Assembly: GCF_048544455.1 (NCBI RefSeq)
Contig: NC_133538.1
Location: 20,600,969-20,664,968, forward strand
DNA length: 64,000 nt
DNA from: Silene latifolia
Taxonomy: Eukaryota > Streptophyta > Magnoliopsida > Caryophyllales > Caryophyllaceae
Direction of reading: 5' to 3'
This document shows positions 50,940 through 62,163 of this stretch, piece by piece. The translations under genes were made by a program, and so were the position numbers. Within the stretch, counting starts at the first letter, position 1. Each line of letters opens with the position of its first letter. The notes beneath the pieces are model-generated. The model did not search any database. It was given only the letters and a program-made list of their open reading frames with translations, and was not told where the DNA came from.

Positions 50940-52120
50940 ATGATACCTGGGCAGTATGTGACCTCATAATTTTTGTCCCTGTTTGCATCTCTTACAGTGG
51001 TCACCTCTAAAGAGCAACACTCAATGAATTCTCTGCTTTTACAAGTACCGATTGAGCACTTGGCCTCTTCTTGAAATTCCTCGAATACTTTATGGCTGTA
51101 CACTTGCGCCCCGTGCACTTCGATAGCTAGATGCGTTGATATTACAGGGAAAGTGTGTCTCATTACGATTGTCAATCTGTTTCGTGTGTCTTTGCTGGTC
51201 CATCGCTACCGTCAAAATGCATCGAAAACTCAACTAATGTTCCGGACTTACTCTCAAATCTCTTAAAAAAACTATTTTCGCTCTCTGATCTTTGGGTTGT
51301 CCTCATAACACCCCCCATATCTAGGTCCCTACAATGAGCCATAACCCATGGCTTCCTTTTAGCGTACATTTCTTGGAACCAGTCAATGTTATTAACATTG
51401 TGTTCCCTGCCAATTTCTTCCCATTTTGCATCGAACTCTGCCGCTTCAATGTCTTCATCCCATATTATGGCATTCAATTTCTTTAGAAACACTGAATAAT
51501 CATCTCTCGTCATTCCATACTTGCTTGGCACCTTGTTCATGATATGCCACGACAATATCGGTGGCGCTATGCCTGTCTTGAACACCAATGGCACCGCTTT
51601 AAGAATTCCAGGATCCTGATCGGTGATAATGTACTTAGGCTCTTTGCCACCCATCGCAGCCAGAAAACGGGTGAAAACCCATTTAAACGAGTCTGCATCT
51701 TCATGAGCAACAAGCGCTCCACAGAAAGTCACTGATCGTTTATGATTATCAACCCCGGTGAAAGGTGTGAAGGACATGTCATACTTATTGGTGGAATACG
51801 TCGGATCGAAGGACACGGCATCCCCAAAATCGAGTAGTTCCTTCGAGCGATTCCGTCGGCCCATATAGCTTTACTAAGGCTACCGTCTGAATCAACATCG
51901 TAGTCAAAGAAGAACCCTGGTCTAATAACAGACCAATTCCTTAAAGTGGTCCACGAACATCCGACTCACCGTCCCGTTCATGAATGTAGCATTTCACATC
52001 TCTGTGAAAGTTCTTAAAATCATTCAAACTAGCTCCGATGTTTTCAAACCCATTAACATGTTCCTTCAAAATTTTGTAAGTCTTCGTAGCTCCTATCTTC
52101 AGCTGTTGATTATAGACAAT
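50940..52120 (-). pseudogene. FAR1-type MULE transposase catalytic region
   Basis: It starts near 52120 with KTYKILKEHVNGFENIGAS, NDFKNFHRDVKCYI. After a frameshift near 51920-51960 it runs into GFFFDYDVDSDGSLSKAIWAD and the long open stretch at 51864-51172. Catalytic motifs are the first Asp in VSFDPTYSTNKY, the second Asp in ITDQDPG, and SWHIMNK. The probable third acid is in TQRSESENSFFK. The end resembles the FAR1 family (VYSHKVFEEFQEE, GTCKSREF). FAR1/FHY3 plant regulators descend from such transposases. Confidence 0.85.
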
Positions 52121-52345
52121 CTTTTAGATGTACGTATTTTAATCAACACAAACATAATTCAAACATATACAAATGTATAAGTTCAAAAAAAGAAAAGTGT
52201 TGTTTTAACAAGAAAAAATGTAATTGTAGACGCAAAAAGTGTAATTTTAGATGACAAAAGTGTAATTCTAACAATTTAAACTGAAATTATAACATAAACA
52301 AGTGTAATTTTAATCAAGAAAAGTGTAATTTCAATCAACTCACCC
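52121..52345 (-). other. Transposase intron with AGTGTAA-core repeats
   Basis: Carries about six AAAGTGTAATTTTA units (52190-52345). A GTGAGT donor on the minus strand lies near 52340. Confidence 0.6.
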
Positions 52346-52787
52346 TTGAATTATAAAGGATTATCATTTTGTGATAGTCTGTTATGTTGCATGCCAACTT
52401 TTGAAACTCTCTATCTCTCGTCGATACGAGTTCATGGTTGTGGCCATCAGGAATCTGTCAATTCGTAATTCCCCATTCATCACGAATAGCCTAATCCTCG
52501 CTTTGCAACCAACACGCCTGACTTTGTGCCTCCTACCTGAGTCCTGGCCGCCACTACACTCCAATTGTCCCTTATGTTTGAACCCCTCCCGGTTGCAAAC
52601 CAACAGTTTAGATTTGATCTCCCCTCCACGCCATCTCTTAGTCGTGTACTTACGCACATCAAAACCACAAGCAACAGCATAAATTCTATAAAATGTCACT
52701 GCTTCCTCTATTTCCAGAAATTCCTGACCAACATAGGGGGTGAACTTAGCTTCAACGTCTTTGCAAAATTCTTCTTCGTTCGGCTTT
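52346..52787 (-). pseudogene. FAR1 DNA-binding domain exon of the MULE transposase, truncated by Athila B
   Basis: The frame reads KPNEEEFCKDVEAKFTPYVG, then EAVTFYRIYAVACGFDVRKY, LLVCNREGFKHKG and VGCKARIRLFVMNGEL, the FAR1 zinc-binding domain. Its 5' end is cut at 52788 by the Athila B LTR. Codons continuing into the LTR are not part of the gene. It is the N-terminal DNA-binding part of the transposase whose catalytic part lies further left on this strand. Confidence 0.85.
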
Positions 52788-54544
52788 TGATGTGACCATA
52801 ATTGGCGCATATTTAGCCCCCGAATTAGCCTTGTTCCCATGCTTTTTAGTGCTTATTTGGGTCATTTCTTATCTTTAGTTCTTTGTTTTGCATATTCTTT
52901 GAGATTTTGATCCCTTGGTAGGAAAGGAGTAAGAATCTTGCATTTTCATGGCAAAACGAGACTAAATTGATCGAATTCAATGACCAATCATCAAGGAGAG
53001 ACAAGATTAGAAGGCCTTTGTACATATCATAGTAGAAGAGCAATGTTGAGAAAGGATCCTTGAGTCCCCAAGGAAATCCCCAAGGAATATATGAAGAAAA
53101 GGGAAGAAAAGAAGAAGATTTGTTGCTGACTGACAATCCGAGCGGATTGTCACCAATCCGTCCGTCCCGCAGCAGCACAATCCGAGCGGCTTTGCCACAA
53201 TCCGCTCGGATTCCCCCTCCACAATCCGCCCGGATTCCCCTCAATCCGCTCGGATTCCAACGCCAGAATCCGCCCGTCCCGACCCTATTCCGCCCGGATT
53301 CTAGCACAGCACAGATTGTCTTCTCCAAGCTACGAAGAAAGAAGCCCTTCTCTCAGAAAATACCGGCTCCTCCTTGCTCAACTTAAAAAGTGTAATTACT
53401 AGTTTAGCCCTTAGTTAACCCTAATGCATCCTCCCTAATTTCCACTATAAATACCCCATTAGTCTAATTAGAGGAGCATGTTCTTCTTATCAATAATTAG
53501 TGTAGTTAATATCAATCAAATCTCTCTTTAATATTGTAATCAAGTATTAATCAAGTTTTAATCCAAGTTTTAGTTCTTTAATCTCTCTTTTGTTCATCCT
53601 TTATTTTGGGTAATTGAAGATTATTTGGGTTATTGTTGGGAGATTGATAACCTCTCAATCAAGCATTCAAGTACTTCTATTATTCTTGCTTTGTTATTGG
53701 AATCATTAGTAGGTATAATCTCTTAATCCCTTTTTTTAATTATTGTTAATTACTTTCATTTATTCATCATGTTTCATATTGTTGGTATGATTGACAACCT
53801 TGCTAGCATGATCAACATGATAATGAGTGAGTAGTCTCTTAGCTAGGGTTAATGGGTGATTAGGGGAAACCAACATGGGGAATGATTCATGCTTAAATTA
53901 ATATGCTTTCATGTTTTATTTGCTTGCTTGTTTTGATCTCAACTCATGCACATGTTATATTTGATGAAATGCTAAGCCTATGAATCCTTGCATTTACTAT
54001 CATCTCCTATCTTTTCAATGAGACTTGTAAGATATAACCCAACTCGAGTCTCATTAGACCATGCATGTTGTTGAGTAGGGAAGATTAAGTCGACTTGTAG
54101 GTGTTGTACAATCTAATCGATTCGGCTCCGGGACCCAAACTTTCCTAGGATTGTAAGATATAACCCAACTCAATCCATCACAACAATAATTGCTTGCTTA
54201 TAATTTGAGAACATGTTTGTATGATCATATCCCATGATTCCCCTATGATCCCATGACACCCTAGTGCCTTTAATCAATTGTTTACACCCCTTTAATTCAT
54301 CTTGCTTGTTTATTTTCATTTCTATTTTAGTTTAGTAACCTTCTACATCAACCCAATTTGTGACACCCCTTAGACACCACTAGTTACAATAGAAATCTCA
54401 TTTCAACTCCCGTCCCTTGGGATCCGACCTTTACTTGCCTCTTTACTAATTGTAGAGTTGTTTGTGGAGCTATAAATTGTGTTTTAATTCGACCGTGACC
54501 AACGACAACATCTTAATTTATGAACACTTAGCGGGATCGCATCA
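52788..54544 (+). repeat. Athila B 5' LTR
   Basis: 1757 bp, starts TGATGTGACCATAATTGGC and ends GATCGCATCA. It has a U3 motif cluster (53137-53300) and a TATA box (53446-53453). It is homologous to the A LTR along its whole length but a distinct subfamily. Confidence 0.92.
53137..53453 (+). promoter_or_regulatory. Athila B U3 promoter: AATCCG-type cluster plus TATA box
   Basis: About twelve motifs, including AATCCGAGCGGATT, AATCCGCTCGGATT and AATCCGCCCGGATT, lie within 165 bp. TATAAATA follows about 145 bp downstream in the same context as in element A. The full palindromic form is more frequent here than in A. Confidence 0.65.
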
Positions 54545-54548
54545 AAAA

Positions 54549-54566
54549 TGGCGCCGTTGCCGGGGA
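54549..54566 (+). promoter_or_regulatory. Athila B primer-binding site
   Basis: TGGCGCCGTTGCCGGGGA, four bases after the LTR, with one difference from the A site. Confidence 0.88.
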
Positions 54567-54684
54567 CGGTGTTTGTTTGATTTAGATTTCTTTTTATTGT
54601 CATTAGTTGTGTCTTTCTTCGCCTTGAGGAAGTAAAACTCCTCAAGGTTTGTTCTAATCATTTTCGAGTTGTTTGATATTTTGC

Positions 54685-55554
54685 ATGTCTAGAAGGTTAC
54701 AAGGTGATTTGTTACCTTTTGACCGTGAAATCGAAAGAACCTTGACGAACAATAGGAGAGTTGTTAGGAGGAATTTAAGAGGTAATAGTGAAGTTGTTCA
54801 ACCCACTAGTGAGTTTGTCAATCCTTTCGCAATAGAAGGAGAAGAAAACCCATTATACAATACCCCACAAAATCCACCTACAATGCCAAAATTCTCGTCA
54901 CACTCCGTACCCACCGAGGAGAATCTACCAAATGGTACTCCTACACCGCAACATCTAACCGGAAATTTTATTGCCAAGTCCGCATTTATCCAATTAGTTG
55001 AGAGAAGCCAATTCGGGGGGATGCCTAGTGAGGACCCTCATTCTCATATGGAAACCTTTTGCGACTATTGTGATGCTATCTCTCAAACGGGCGTGACTCA
55101 AGACCAAATTAGATGGGTCTTATTTCCTTTTTCCTTAATCGGCACCACGAAGCAATGGTTGAAGGGCCTTGATAAGGCCACCCTTGGAATAGATTCTTGG
55201 AAGAAGTTGGCTCTAGCTTTCTACAAAAAATTCTACCCACCGGAAAAGACTAACATGCTAAGAGCTCAAATTACGGGTTTTAAGCAAAGGGATGAAGAGT
55301 CTTTGTATGAAGCTTGGGAGCGGTTCAAGGGAATTTGTTGCTCATGTCCTCACCATGGACTTAGCGAATGGTTTTTGGTGCAACAATTTTGGAATGGCTT
55401 ATATGAAGATTCTAGGAACATTATCAATATGGGATCAAATGGAATGTTCACCGAAGTTGATGACAATCAAACATGGAACAAGATTGAGGAAATGGCGGTC
55501 CATAACTCACAATATAGTAGACCTCGCAAGGCTACTAGAGGAGGAAAGCATTAA
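54685..55554 (+). pseudogene. Athila B gag, capsid part
   Basis: The start at 54685 (MSRRLQGDLLPFDREIER) is preferred over the ATG four codons upstream because the shared leader ends just there. The retrotransposon gag core is clear: GNFIAKSAFIQLVERSQFGG, PHSHMETFCDYCDAI, FPFSLIGTTKQWLKGL, FYKKFYPPEKTNMLRAQI and LYEAWERFKGICCSCPHHGL. The frame meets a TAA at 55552-55554 and continues in the same frame with VDSVTQLDAQLS. The stop is the only break seen in gag-protease. Capsid would form the virus-like particle. Confidence 0.92.
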
Positions 55555-57480
55555 GTAGACTCCGTTACTCAATTGGATGCTCAACTTAGTGCTCACATTG
55601 ACACAATCAACTTGAAGTTTGAACAAGCTATGGCTAGACTTGAGGAAAACTCAAAATCATCGAAGCATCATGTTAATGCCATGACGGCATCCTCATCAAT
55701 CCCAAGTGGGATATGTGAGAATTGTGGAACTTTGGGACATGACCAAGGTGAATGTAGGGGAACAAATGAACAAGTGAATGCTTTCCAAGCATACAAGAGT
55801 GGTACCCCTTATTCCAACTTTTACAATGAAAACACCAAATTCCATCCAAATCTCTCATACAAAAGCCAAAATGTTCAAAACCCTCAAACAACATACACTC
55901 CACCACCCATGAGAAACCAAAATCAAAGACCCTTTTACAATCAAAACCAAGGTTACCAAAATGAAAATCCATACAATCACCAAAATGACCAAGGTTTTGA
56001 TGTCCAAAAAGCGGTCCTCCAAATGCAAAAGAATCAACAAGAATTTTTCACTCAAATGCAAAAAGATAGCCAAGCAAAGGAAACCACCATCAACAACATT
56101 CTAGCTCACACCAAGATGTTGGAAACACAATTGACTCAACTAGCATCTTCAAGCTCACAAAGACAAAAGGGGCAATTACCACCTCAAAGTAATCCCCCTA
56201 GACATGAAACGGTTAGTGCCATTCATTTGAGAAGTGGTGCAAGGTATGAAGCACCGAAGAAGCAAGTTGAGGATGAAATTGTGGAAGCTAGTGAAAAGGA
56301 AGAAATTGTGCAAAACTCCAAAGATGGAGAATCGTCAAAAGAAGAAAGTTCAAAGAAAAATGAAGACAAGGCCAAGGAGAAGGAGCCCATTGTGATTAGA
56401 CTTCCTTTTCCAAGTCGTCAAGCCAAGCCCAAATTTGATGATCAACTTGGAAAATTCATGGAAATTGTGAAGAATTTAGAAGTCTCAATTCCTTTCACGG
56501 AATTAATCAATCACGTGCCGGCCTATGCGAAATACATGAAAGATATCCTCACAAAGAAGAAGTCGATCCGGAAGCTTGAGACTATCGCCTTTACTAAGGT
56601 GAGTAGTGCAATACTTCAAGGGAGTTCACCTCCAAAGTTAAAGGATCCGGGAAGCTTCTCAATACCGTGTACCATTGGCGACACAACGATCAACAAAGCC
56701 TTATGTGATCTAGGGGCTAGTGTGAGTTTCATGCCGTACTCGGTGAGTAAAAGGTTGGGAGTGGGAGAGCTTAAATGCACCAATATCACACTCCAAATGG
56801 CCGATAGATCGACGAAGACACCTTTAGGGATATGGGAAGATGTCCCCGTGCGAATTGGGAAGTTTTTCATCCCGGTGGACTTTGTCATTGTTGATATGGA
56901 GGAAGATTCCAACATTCCAATCATCCTAGGAAGACCTTTCCTACACACCGCCGGTGCGGTGATTGATGTGAAACATGGTGAGCTCACTCTAGAAGTGGGA
57001 GATGAAAGCATAACTTTTAATCTTGACAAGACCATGAGAGCTCCTCGTTTGCATGAACCATGTTTCATGATTGATCATTATAGCCGAAAGGATGAAAGGA
57101 AGAAATCGGAACTCCAATGGAAGAAGAAAATTGAAGATGCTCCATTCAAAGAGCAAGTGAATTGTGACAAGGAGAGCTTGCAAAGCTCATCAAAATCAAC
57201 CAAGGAAGAAGAGGATGGCCTCATTGGCCAAGAGAAGAAATTGGGAGAATTGTCTCCATCTAAGCAAGAAATTTTCAATGATCAACTCAATGAAGTTTGT
57301 CGTCTTTGGGACGACGAATTTGAAGGGATTTTTAATCCCTACATTGGTAATGCCATCGATCAAGACCAACAACAAGGGCCAAGGTCTATTGAGAACCTCT
57401 ACCATGATAATGAACAAGCTTTTGATTACTTCTTCAAGGTGTTGAGCAACATCAACAACACCTTGGACATGCCCCCTTGA
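55555..57480 (+). CDS. Athila B gag nucleocapsid and aspartic protease, ending in its own stop
   Basis: In frame with gag after the TAA. It carries a zinc knuckle CENCGTLGHDQGEC (about residues 50-63), an Asn/Gln-rich region and a Lys/Glu-rich region. The protease has the active site ALCDLGASVSFMP, the Athila form of the D-x-G-A-S motif, then PIILGRPFLHTAGAVIDV. The tail (MRAPRLHEPCFMIDH, QKFDYFF-like end) stops at 57478 with TGA after TLDMPP. In complete Athila elements RT follows; here it is absent. Protease would cleave gag. Confidence 0.9.
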   Translation, partial: VDSVTQLDAQLSAHIDTINLKFEQAMARLEENSKSSKHHVNAMTASSSIPSGICENCGTLGHDQGECRGTNEQVNAFQAYKSGTPYSNFYNENTKFHPNLSYKSQNVQNPQTTYTPPPMRNQNQRPFYNQNQGYQNENPYNHQNDQGFDVQKAVLQMQKNQQEFFTQMQKDSQAKETTINNILAHTKMLETQLTQLASSSSQRQKGQLPPQSNPPRHETVSAIHLRSGARYEAPKKQVEDEIVEASEKEEIVQNSKDGESSKEESSKKNEDKAKEKEPIVIRLPFPSRQAKPKFDDQLGKFMEIVKNLEVSIPFTELINHVPAYAKYMKDILTKKKSIRKLETIAFTKVSSAILQGSSPPKLKDPGSFSIPCTIGDTTINKALCDLGASVSFMPYSVSKRLGVGELKCTNITLQMADRSTKTPLGIWEDVPVRIGKFFIPVDFVIVDMEEDSNIPIILGRPFLHTAGAVIDVKHGELTLEVGDESITFNLDKTMRAPRLHEPCFMIDHYSRKDERKKSELQWKKKIEDAPFKEQVNCDKESLQSSSKSTKEEEDGLIGQEKKLGELSPSKQEIFNDQLNEVCRLWDDEFEGIFNPYIGNAIDQDQQQGPRSIENLYHDNEQAFDYFFKVLSNINNTLDMPP

Positions 57481-58527
57481 CATCTCATCAAGAATGAGAG
57501 TTTGGTGGAGTCCTCCCTAAACCACCACTTGTAAATATTTCTAACTCCCTAACTTACATTTCAATTCTTGTACTGCATTTTTGTCATCTTTGGATTTTTA
57601 TTTACTTTGATCAAAATAATTGTCATGTTTGAGAGAAAGTGAGGGAGGGACTAACGATTTCAATTGATGTGTAGTGCTTTTAGCTTAGTGTGGGGATGGC
57701 AATTGCCTAGGCTATCCATACCTTAGTAGTGCCCCCACAATGACGAACACAAGACTTGAAGAAAGAATGAAAGAACGGTATGGGAAATGCAAAGTGTGCA
57801 CGGATGGAATCAATCCGTGTACACATGGGAAGAATCCGAGCGGATTCCCGAGAATCCGCCCGTCTGAAAGAATCCGAGCGTATTGCGAAAAGACGCCCGT
57901 CCCCGAATCGAGCTGAATTTTGAAAATTTCTTGATCAGATCAATCCGGCGTCTGTGAAGAATCCGCCCGTCTTGAAGAATCCGTCCGTCCTGTAAGAAAG
58001 ACGTCCGTCTTTGCAGCTGAGGAAAACAAGCAAAATTTTCTGGACTGAAATCCGTCCGTCTTCAAGCAAATCCGCCCGTCCCGTGTTCAGCAAATCCGAG
58101 CGGATTGTCACAAATCCGCCCGTCTTTAGGCGAGTTTTGCAAAGTCCAGAAGGAGCAGAATCCGCACGGATTAAGCAGAATCCGCACGGATTGCCCCTGC
58201 AGATTCGAAAATTTCGGTCTCTTTAAAACCCCTCCCACCTTCATTCATTCATTCATTCATTCATAAACACTACCCACAACATCAAAACCCTCATCCTCTC
58301 CATCACAAAAACAAAAACCCTCAACAACATTCACCAAAATCAAATCAAACCATCCTTCCAACAACAAATTAATCACTCCTTCCTCGACAAAAATCAAAAC
58401 CAAGCACAAAAATCTTCAACCTTTGAGTCGATTTTTGTTTTCATAAAGGCAAAGCCTTTCACCTTCAAATCGATTTGGGCATACTACAAATTGAAGATTT
58501 TTCATTCTTTTCTTGGTTAGTTCATCT
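57481..58527 (+). promoter_or_regulatory. Protease-ORF3 spacer with internal palindrome array and TATA-like box
   Basis: It starts with the block shared with A (GAGAGTTTGGTGGAGTCC). About 57815-58195 contains at least fifteen AATCCG/CGTCC motifs, including AATCCGAGCGGATT. CTTTAAAAC at 58221-58229 is a TATA-like box about 300 bp before ORF3, followed by a CATT microsatellite. An internal ORF3 promoter is inferred. Confidence 0.55.
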
Positions 58528-60129
58528 ATGGCAAGGACTAAGGGAGCAACAAAGGCAACAAAGGCAACAAAGGCTAAGGCACTCTCACAAAGGCAAAAGG
58601 CTCTTCAAACAAAGAAAGCATTGGCTATGGTGGTAGCAACACCAAACTTGGAAGTGCAACAACAACAACAAACTTCTATGGGAGCAACAACACCTTCCAC
58701 TCCGGTAATTGATCAACTTTTGCATTATCCGGAGATAACTTTTATTTCCGATACCCATAGAAATACCTTTGCCAAGTTTGCTATGAAGTCATTACAATCC
58801 ACCAAATTCATATGTGAAGATACCTTAGAAAAATTGGGTGTTCTTGAGCAAACAAAAGCCTTTTTCAATGCCATGGGGTTGAAGAAATTGTTTGAAACAA
58901 GGGAATTGACATACCCCTCCCTTACCTTGGAATTTTTAAGTTCTTTGAAAGTCACCAAAGTTGAGAATAGGGAGAATCTCGAGTTTCGTCTAGCTAATGT
59001 TAGTAGACGCATTACCTTTAGGGAATTGGGTGAAATTTTGGGTCTTAGTGATGAACCGAGTTATTTTAAGAGTTATGGAAAGTATGACCCGAACCTCTTT
59101 GGGAGGCAATCTCCCGGAAGAAATTTGAGGATTTTCATGCGAGTCGTGCTCTTTTGGTCCACCATCCGGGCATAAGAGTATGGCACAAGGTCGTGGGTAA
59201 CACCATAATTGCTAGGAAAGATACCAACCATTTCACAAGACTTGATTTTATTCTCCTTGAATTGGCTTTGAATATCGGAAGAGTACACACCAAGCCTTAC
59301 AATTCTTTGAGGCTCTTGGTAGATAGATGGCTCAACATTGATTGTGGGAAGAAGGGCACGACCGTTATTGTCAATGGCGGCCTAGTCACACTCCTAGCTA
59401 AGCACTTTGATCCTAACTTCAATAAGGATAACAAGTACAAAGCAAAGGAGGGTGGCCATCTTGTTGATATGCATACTATGATTCACAAGTTCAAGTGGGT
59501 TGCCCATAACCCCCTTGACACTAAGTATGGATGGCTCACTAGTGAAGCTAGATCGTTCACCTTGCCACTTCAAGATTTGCCGTCTAAGCGTCCACCGGAC
59601 CAATTATCTACTTCCCCTTTCCAAAGAGGCCGAGTATATCATTCAACAACAAAAGGGTGATCTTGAAATGCCCTCCTCTTCCATTGTCATACCACCTTAC
59701 CCCTTTAAGTATGAAGAGTTCAAACCGGAAGGAGTTGAAGTTGGGAAAGACTATGTGACTCTTCTCATGCAAGCAATGCACAAGCAAGCCTATGAAGATC
59801 GGAAAAATGCCTACTTGGCTCAATATCCACCCCTCCTACATTTAGCTAGGCAAGGACTACTTGATCCATCATGTCCTTTGCCTAGTTGGGCGGATAGAGA
59901 AGCCTTATTTCCGGGTGCATCTAGGGTCGTTTTGGGTGACAATGAGGTTGTTGGAAATGATGAAGAAGTTGATGATAATATTGAGGAAGAAGCAAGTGAA
60001 GAAGAAAAGGATGGTGAAGATGATGATGAGGAAGATGAGGACGAAAGTGAAGAAGCAAATGACAAGGAAAGTGGTAATGTGACCACTTCTCATGAGGGAA
60101 GTGATGGTGATAGCATGATGGAAGATTAG
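58528..60129 (+). pseudogene. Athila ORF3 protein (ATHILA ORF-1 family-like), element B
   Basis: The start is set at 58528 (MARTKGATKATKATKAKAL), a basic N-terminus. The globular domain shows FICEDTLEKLGVLEQTKAFF, TYPSLTLEFLSSLKVTK and FRELGEILGLS, matching ORF3 of element A. A one-base shift near 59099 moves VHHPGIRVWHKVVGNTIIA and VNGGLVTLLAKHFDPNFN to another frame. A second shift near 59610 returns to the first for the C-terminus. That ends in a long acidic tail (EEEASEEEKDGEDDDEE) absent from A. No membrane segment was seen; function unknown. Confidence 0.8.
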
Positions 60130-62146
60130 CAAGCCTTGGAGACTCATACCCTCTCATGGTTTGTCTATTTCTCTCTTTGTATTTTATTTCATTTTGATCA
60201 TTGTTGAAGTAGTCCTAGCCCCATTAGAGGACTCACACCTCGGTACCATTGAGGTGTTCTCATTCTATTGTTCCCATTTTCAAAATCCAAAATGACAAAT
60301 TAGTTTCATGCATAGCATAGTGTGTGCATGAACTATACCCATCCTTGGACATTAGCAATAGTGTCTCACTCGGTTTGGGAAGTTAATGCATACACAACGG
60401 AGGTAATCTAAATTATCCTCTCCGTCATAACAAAAACCATGCATCATGTAGTGTAGCTCAGTATAGATTGCATTTAGTATAGAAATCATGCATCATCTTT
60501 GCATAATTTCCATCATTTTGGCCATTGAGGACAATGTCCATATTAGTGTGGGGATGGGAATTCTAACATTTAACTCTTATTCAAAAATCCAAAAAAATTG
60601 AAAAATTTCAAAAATCATAAAAATTTGAAAATTGAAAACCCAAAAACATGTTTATTTCCTTTTGTAGTCTTGTATATATTGTGTTTGTTCTATCCTTGTT
60701 CACATTGATTGACTACGCCACATCCGAGACATGAGGATATTGAAGACCGCATGGTATGATCTTTCCAATCTCTTTTTTCCTCTTTATGTTAATGACTATG
60801 TGGCTTTATTTTGATTGATGCGGTATAACAATGTGAATTTAGGACTTGCATTTAGTTTATATGTCATATTAGTTGATAGAATCACTTGCATTAGGATGTT
60901 TATATTAGTTGCATCATGGCATGTAGTTGCATGTTAGAAATGTTTTGAAAAATGCCTATTTAGGAACTTTGACAAGAGCAACTAAGCCATTACAAATACT
61001 TGTTCAACTTAAGACTTTGCCTACTAGAATGGTTGTAAAACACCCTAGATAGTGTCATACTAGTGTCTTTTGACCCATGACCCAAGGCCTAGTCAAGGGT
61101 TTGAATGTGAGTCACCTATCCAACCCCGTGATGCGATGTGGACTTGGTTAACTTATCTAGGTGACCTTGTTTGACCTTGTGGTAAGGCAACCCAAAAATA
61201 TTTTCTATCAATAAGCTTGAAGTGCTCATTTCAAAGAAATTTTGTCATGTGGAAGTAATGTAATGCCAAGGAAACCTCAAATGTTATGAATTGTTGAAAG
61301 TTGAGAAAGTTAAGTTGTTTTGATGGAGGCGTACCACTTCGATGTGCTTTGGTGTGGGATCCATTGAATTGGGCCCCCATACGGTTGTGAATTCGGCCGC
61401 CCAGAGACAGAGTGACTATCACCCCGAAAAGCTATTGTCTAGAGGTTAACCGGTTGCCTAATAAGCGATTGGCGAAAGCAAAGGACACTAGGAAGGACAA
61501 ACCCCATCTTAAATTTTTGAAATGTGAAAGTGAAATGAGGACAATTTTGAATACTAGTCATATCCACCCGTTGTGAATAAAGATTTGAGCATTTCATTCC
61601 CAAAAAGCCTTTTGTCTAGCCACTTGGTCGAGCTTGGGACGATCCATGACCTTTACTTTTGTAGAGAATTCGAGACTTGTCATGCCATATGCTACTAGCA
61701 TCATAGGGATCATCATTCCACCACCATCCGATCGCTCTTGACGAAAGCATTTGGAAATTGAGGACGAAAGTAGTCTAGTTTAACACCATTTGGAGGTGAT
61801 TTAGTGCCATCTTCTTAGACTCAGTAATTTATTGAACTAGTATTTGTGAAGGATTACATGCTCTTAAATTTGTTCCTCTTTAGTGCCTCCGCCACTTGAT
61901 GAGGGAGTGGCTATTCTTTTTGTAGATGCATCCATTATGTGTTTTTGTGTGCTTAAAGTTTGGATGTGTCGCCATTTTGGCAAGACCCACCTTGCCTTGC
62001 AAGAAGGCATCCTACCTCATGGTTGTCTTGTTGTGAGTTGAAGGGGCGGAGCGAGACCCGCTAATTGTCTCATATCGGCTATATTATTAGGATAGGTTAG
62101 TATTGGTCCTAGTCTTTGTCACCTCTTTACTCGGGACGAGCAAAGG
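60130..62146 (+). other. Athila B long 3' non-coding region
   Basis: About 2 kb without genes. It shares with A the A-rich block (60585-60650), GTGTGGGGATGG near 60547 and the conserved block at 61955-62085. The stretch 61130-61560 looks unrelated to the same position in A and may be a subfamily-specific insertion. Confidence 0.7.
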
Positions 62147-62163
62147 TTCGGTTTGGGGATATT
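62147..62163 (+). promoter_or_regulatory. Athila B polypurine tract region
   Basis: TTCGGTTTGGGGATATT before the 3' LTR, identical to element A. Confidence 0.75.

Larger units (their letters stand above)
42174..52787. mobile_element. MULE-type DNA transposon with Ulp1 and FAR1-transposase genes, right end not seen
   Basis: The left end (42174 onward) resembles the TIRs of the preceding element (AAGTCCATG, GAGTCCATGAG, ATTGAATGGCTTAGAT). Inside are a plus-strand Ulp1-type peptidase gene (44148-48741) and a convergent minus-strand FAR1/MULE transposase gene (49843-52787). Plant MULEs carrying both functions are known. Athila B inserted into the first exon of the transposase gene, so the right TIR would lie beyond the window. 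Confidence 0.8.

Noticed and set aside
53060..53386. Pro-rich ORF in the Athila B LTR, similar to 62467-62796
   Set aside because: Translation of the U3 motif cluster, duplicated because it is in both LTRs.
61370..61460. Possible tRNA-like GC-rich patch
   Set aside because: No cloverleaf with a TTC loop or proper acceptor stem could be drawn by eye.
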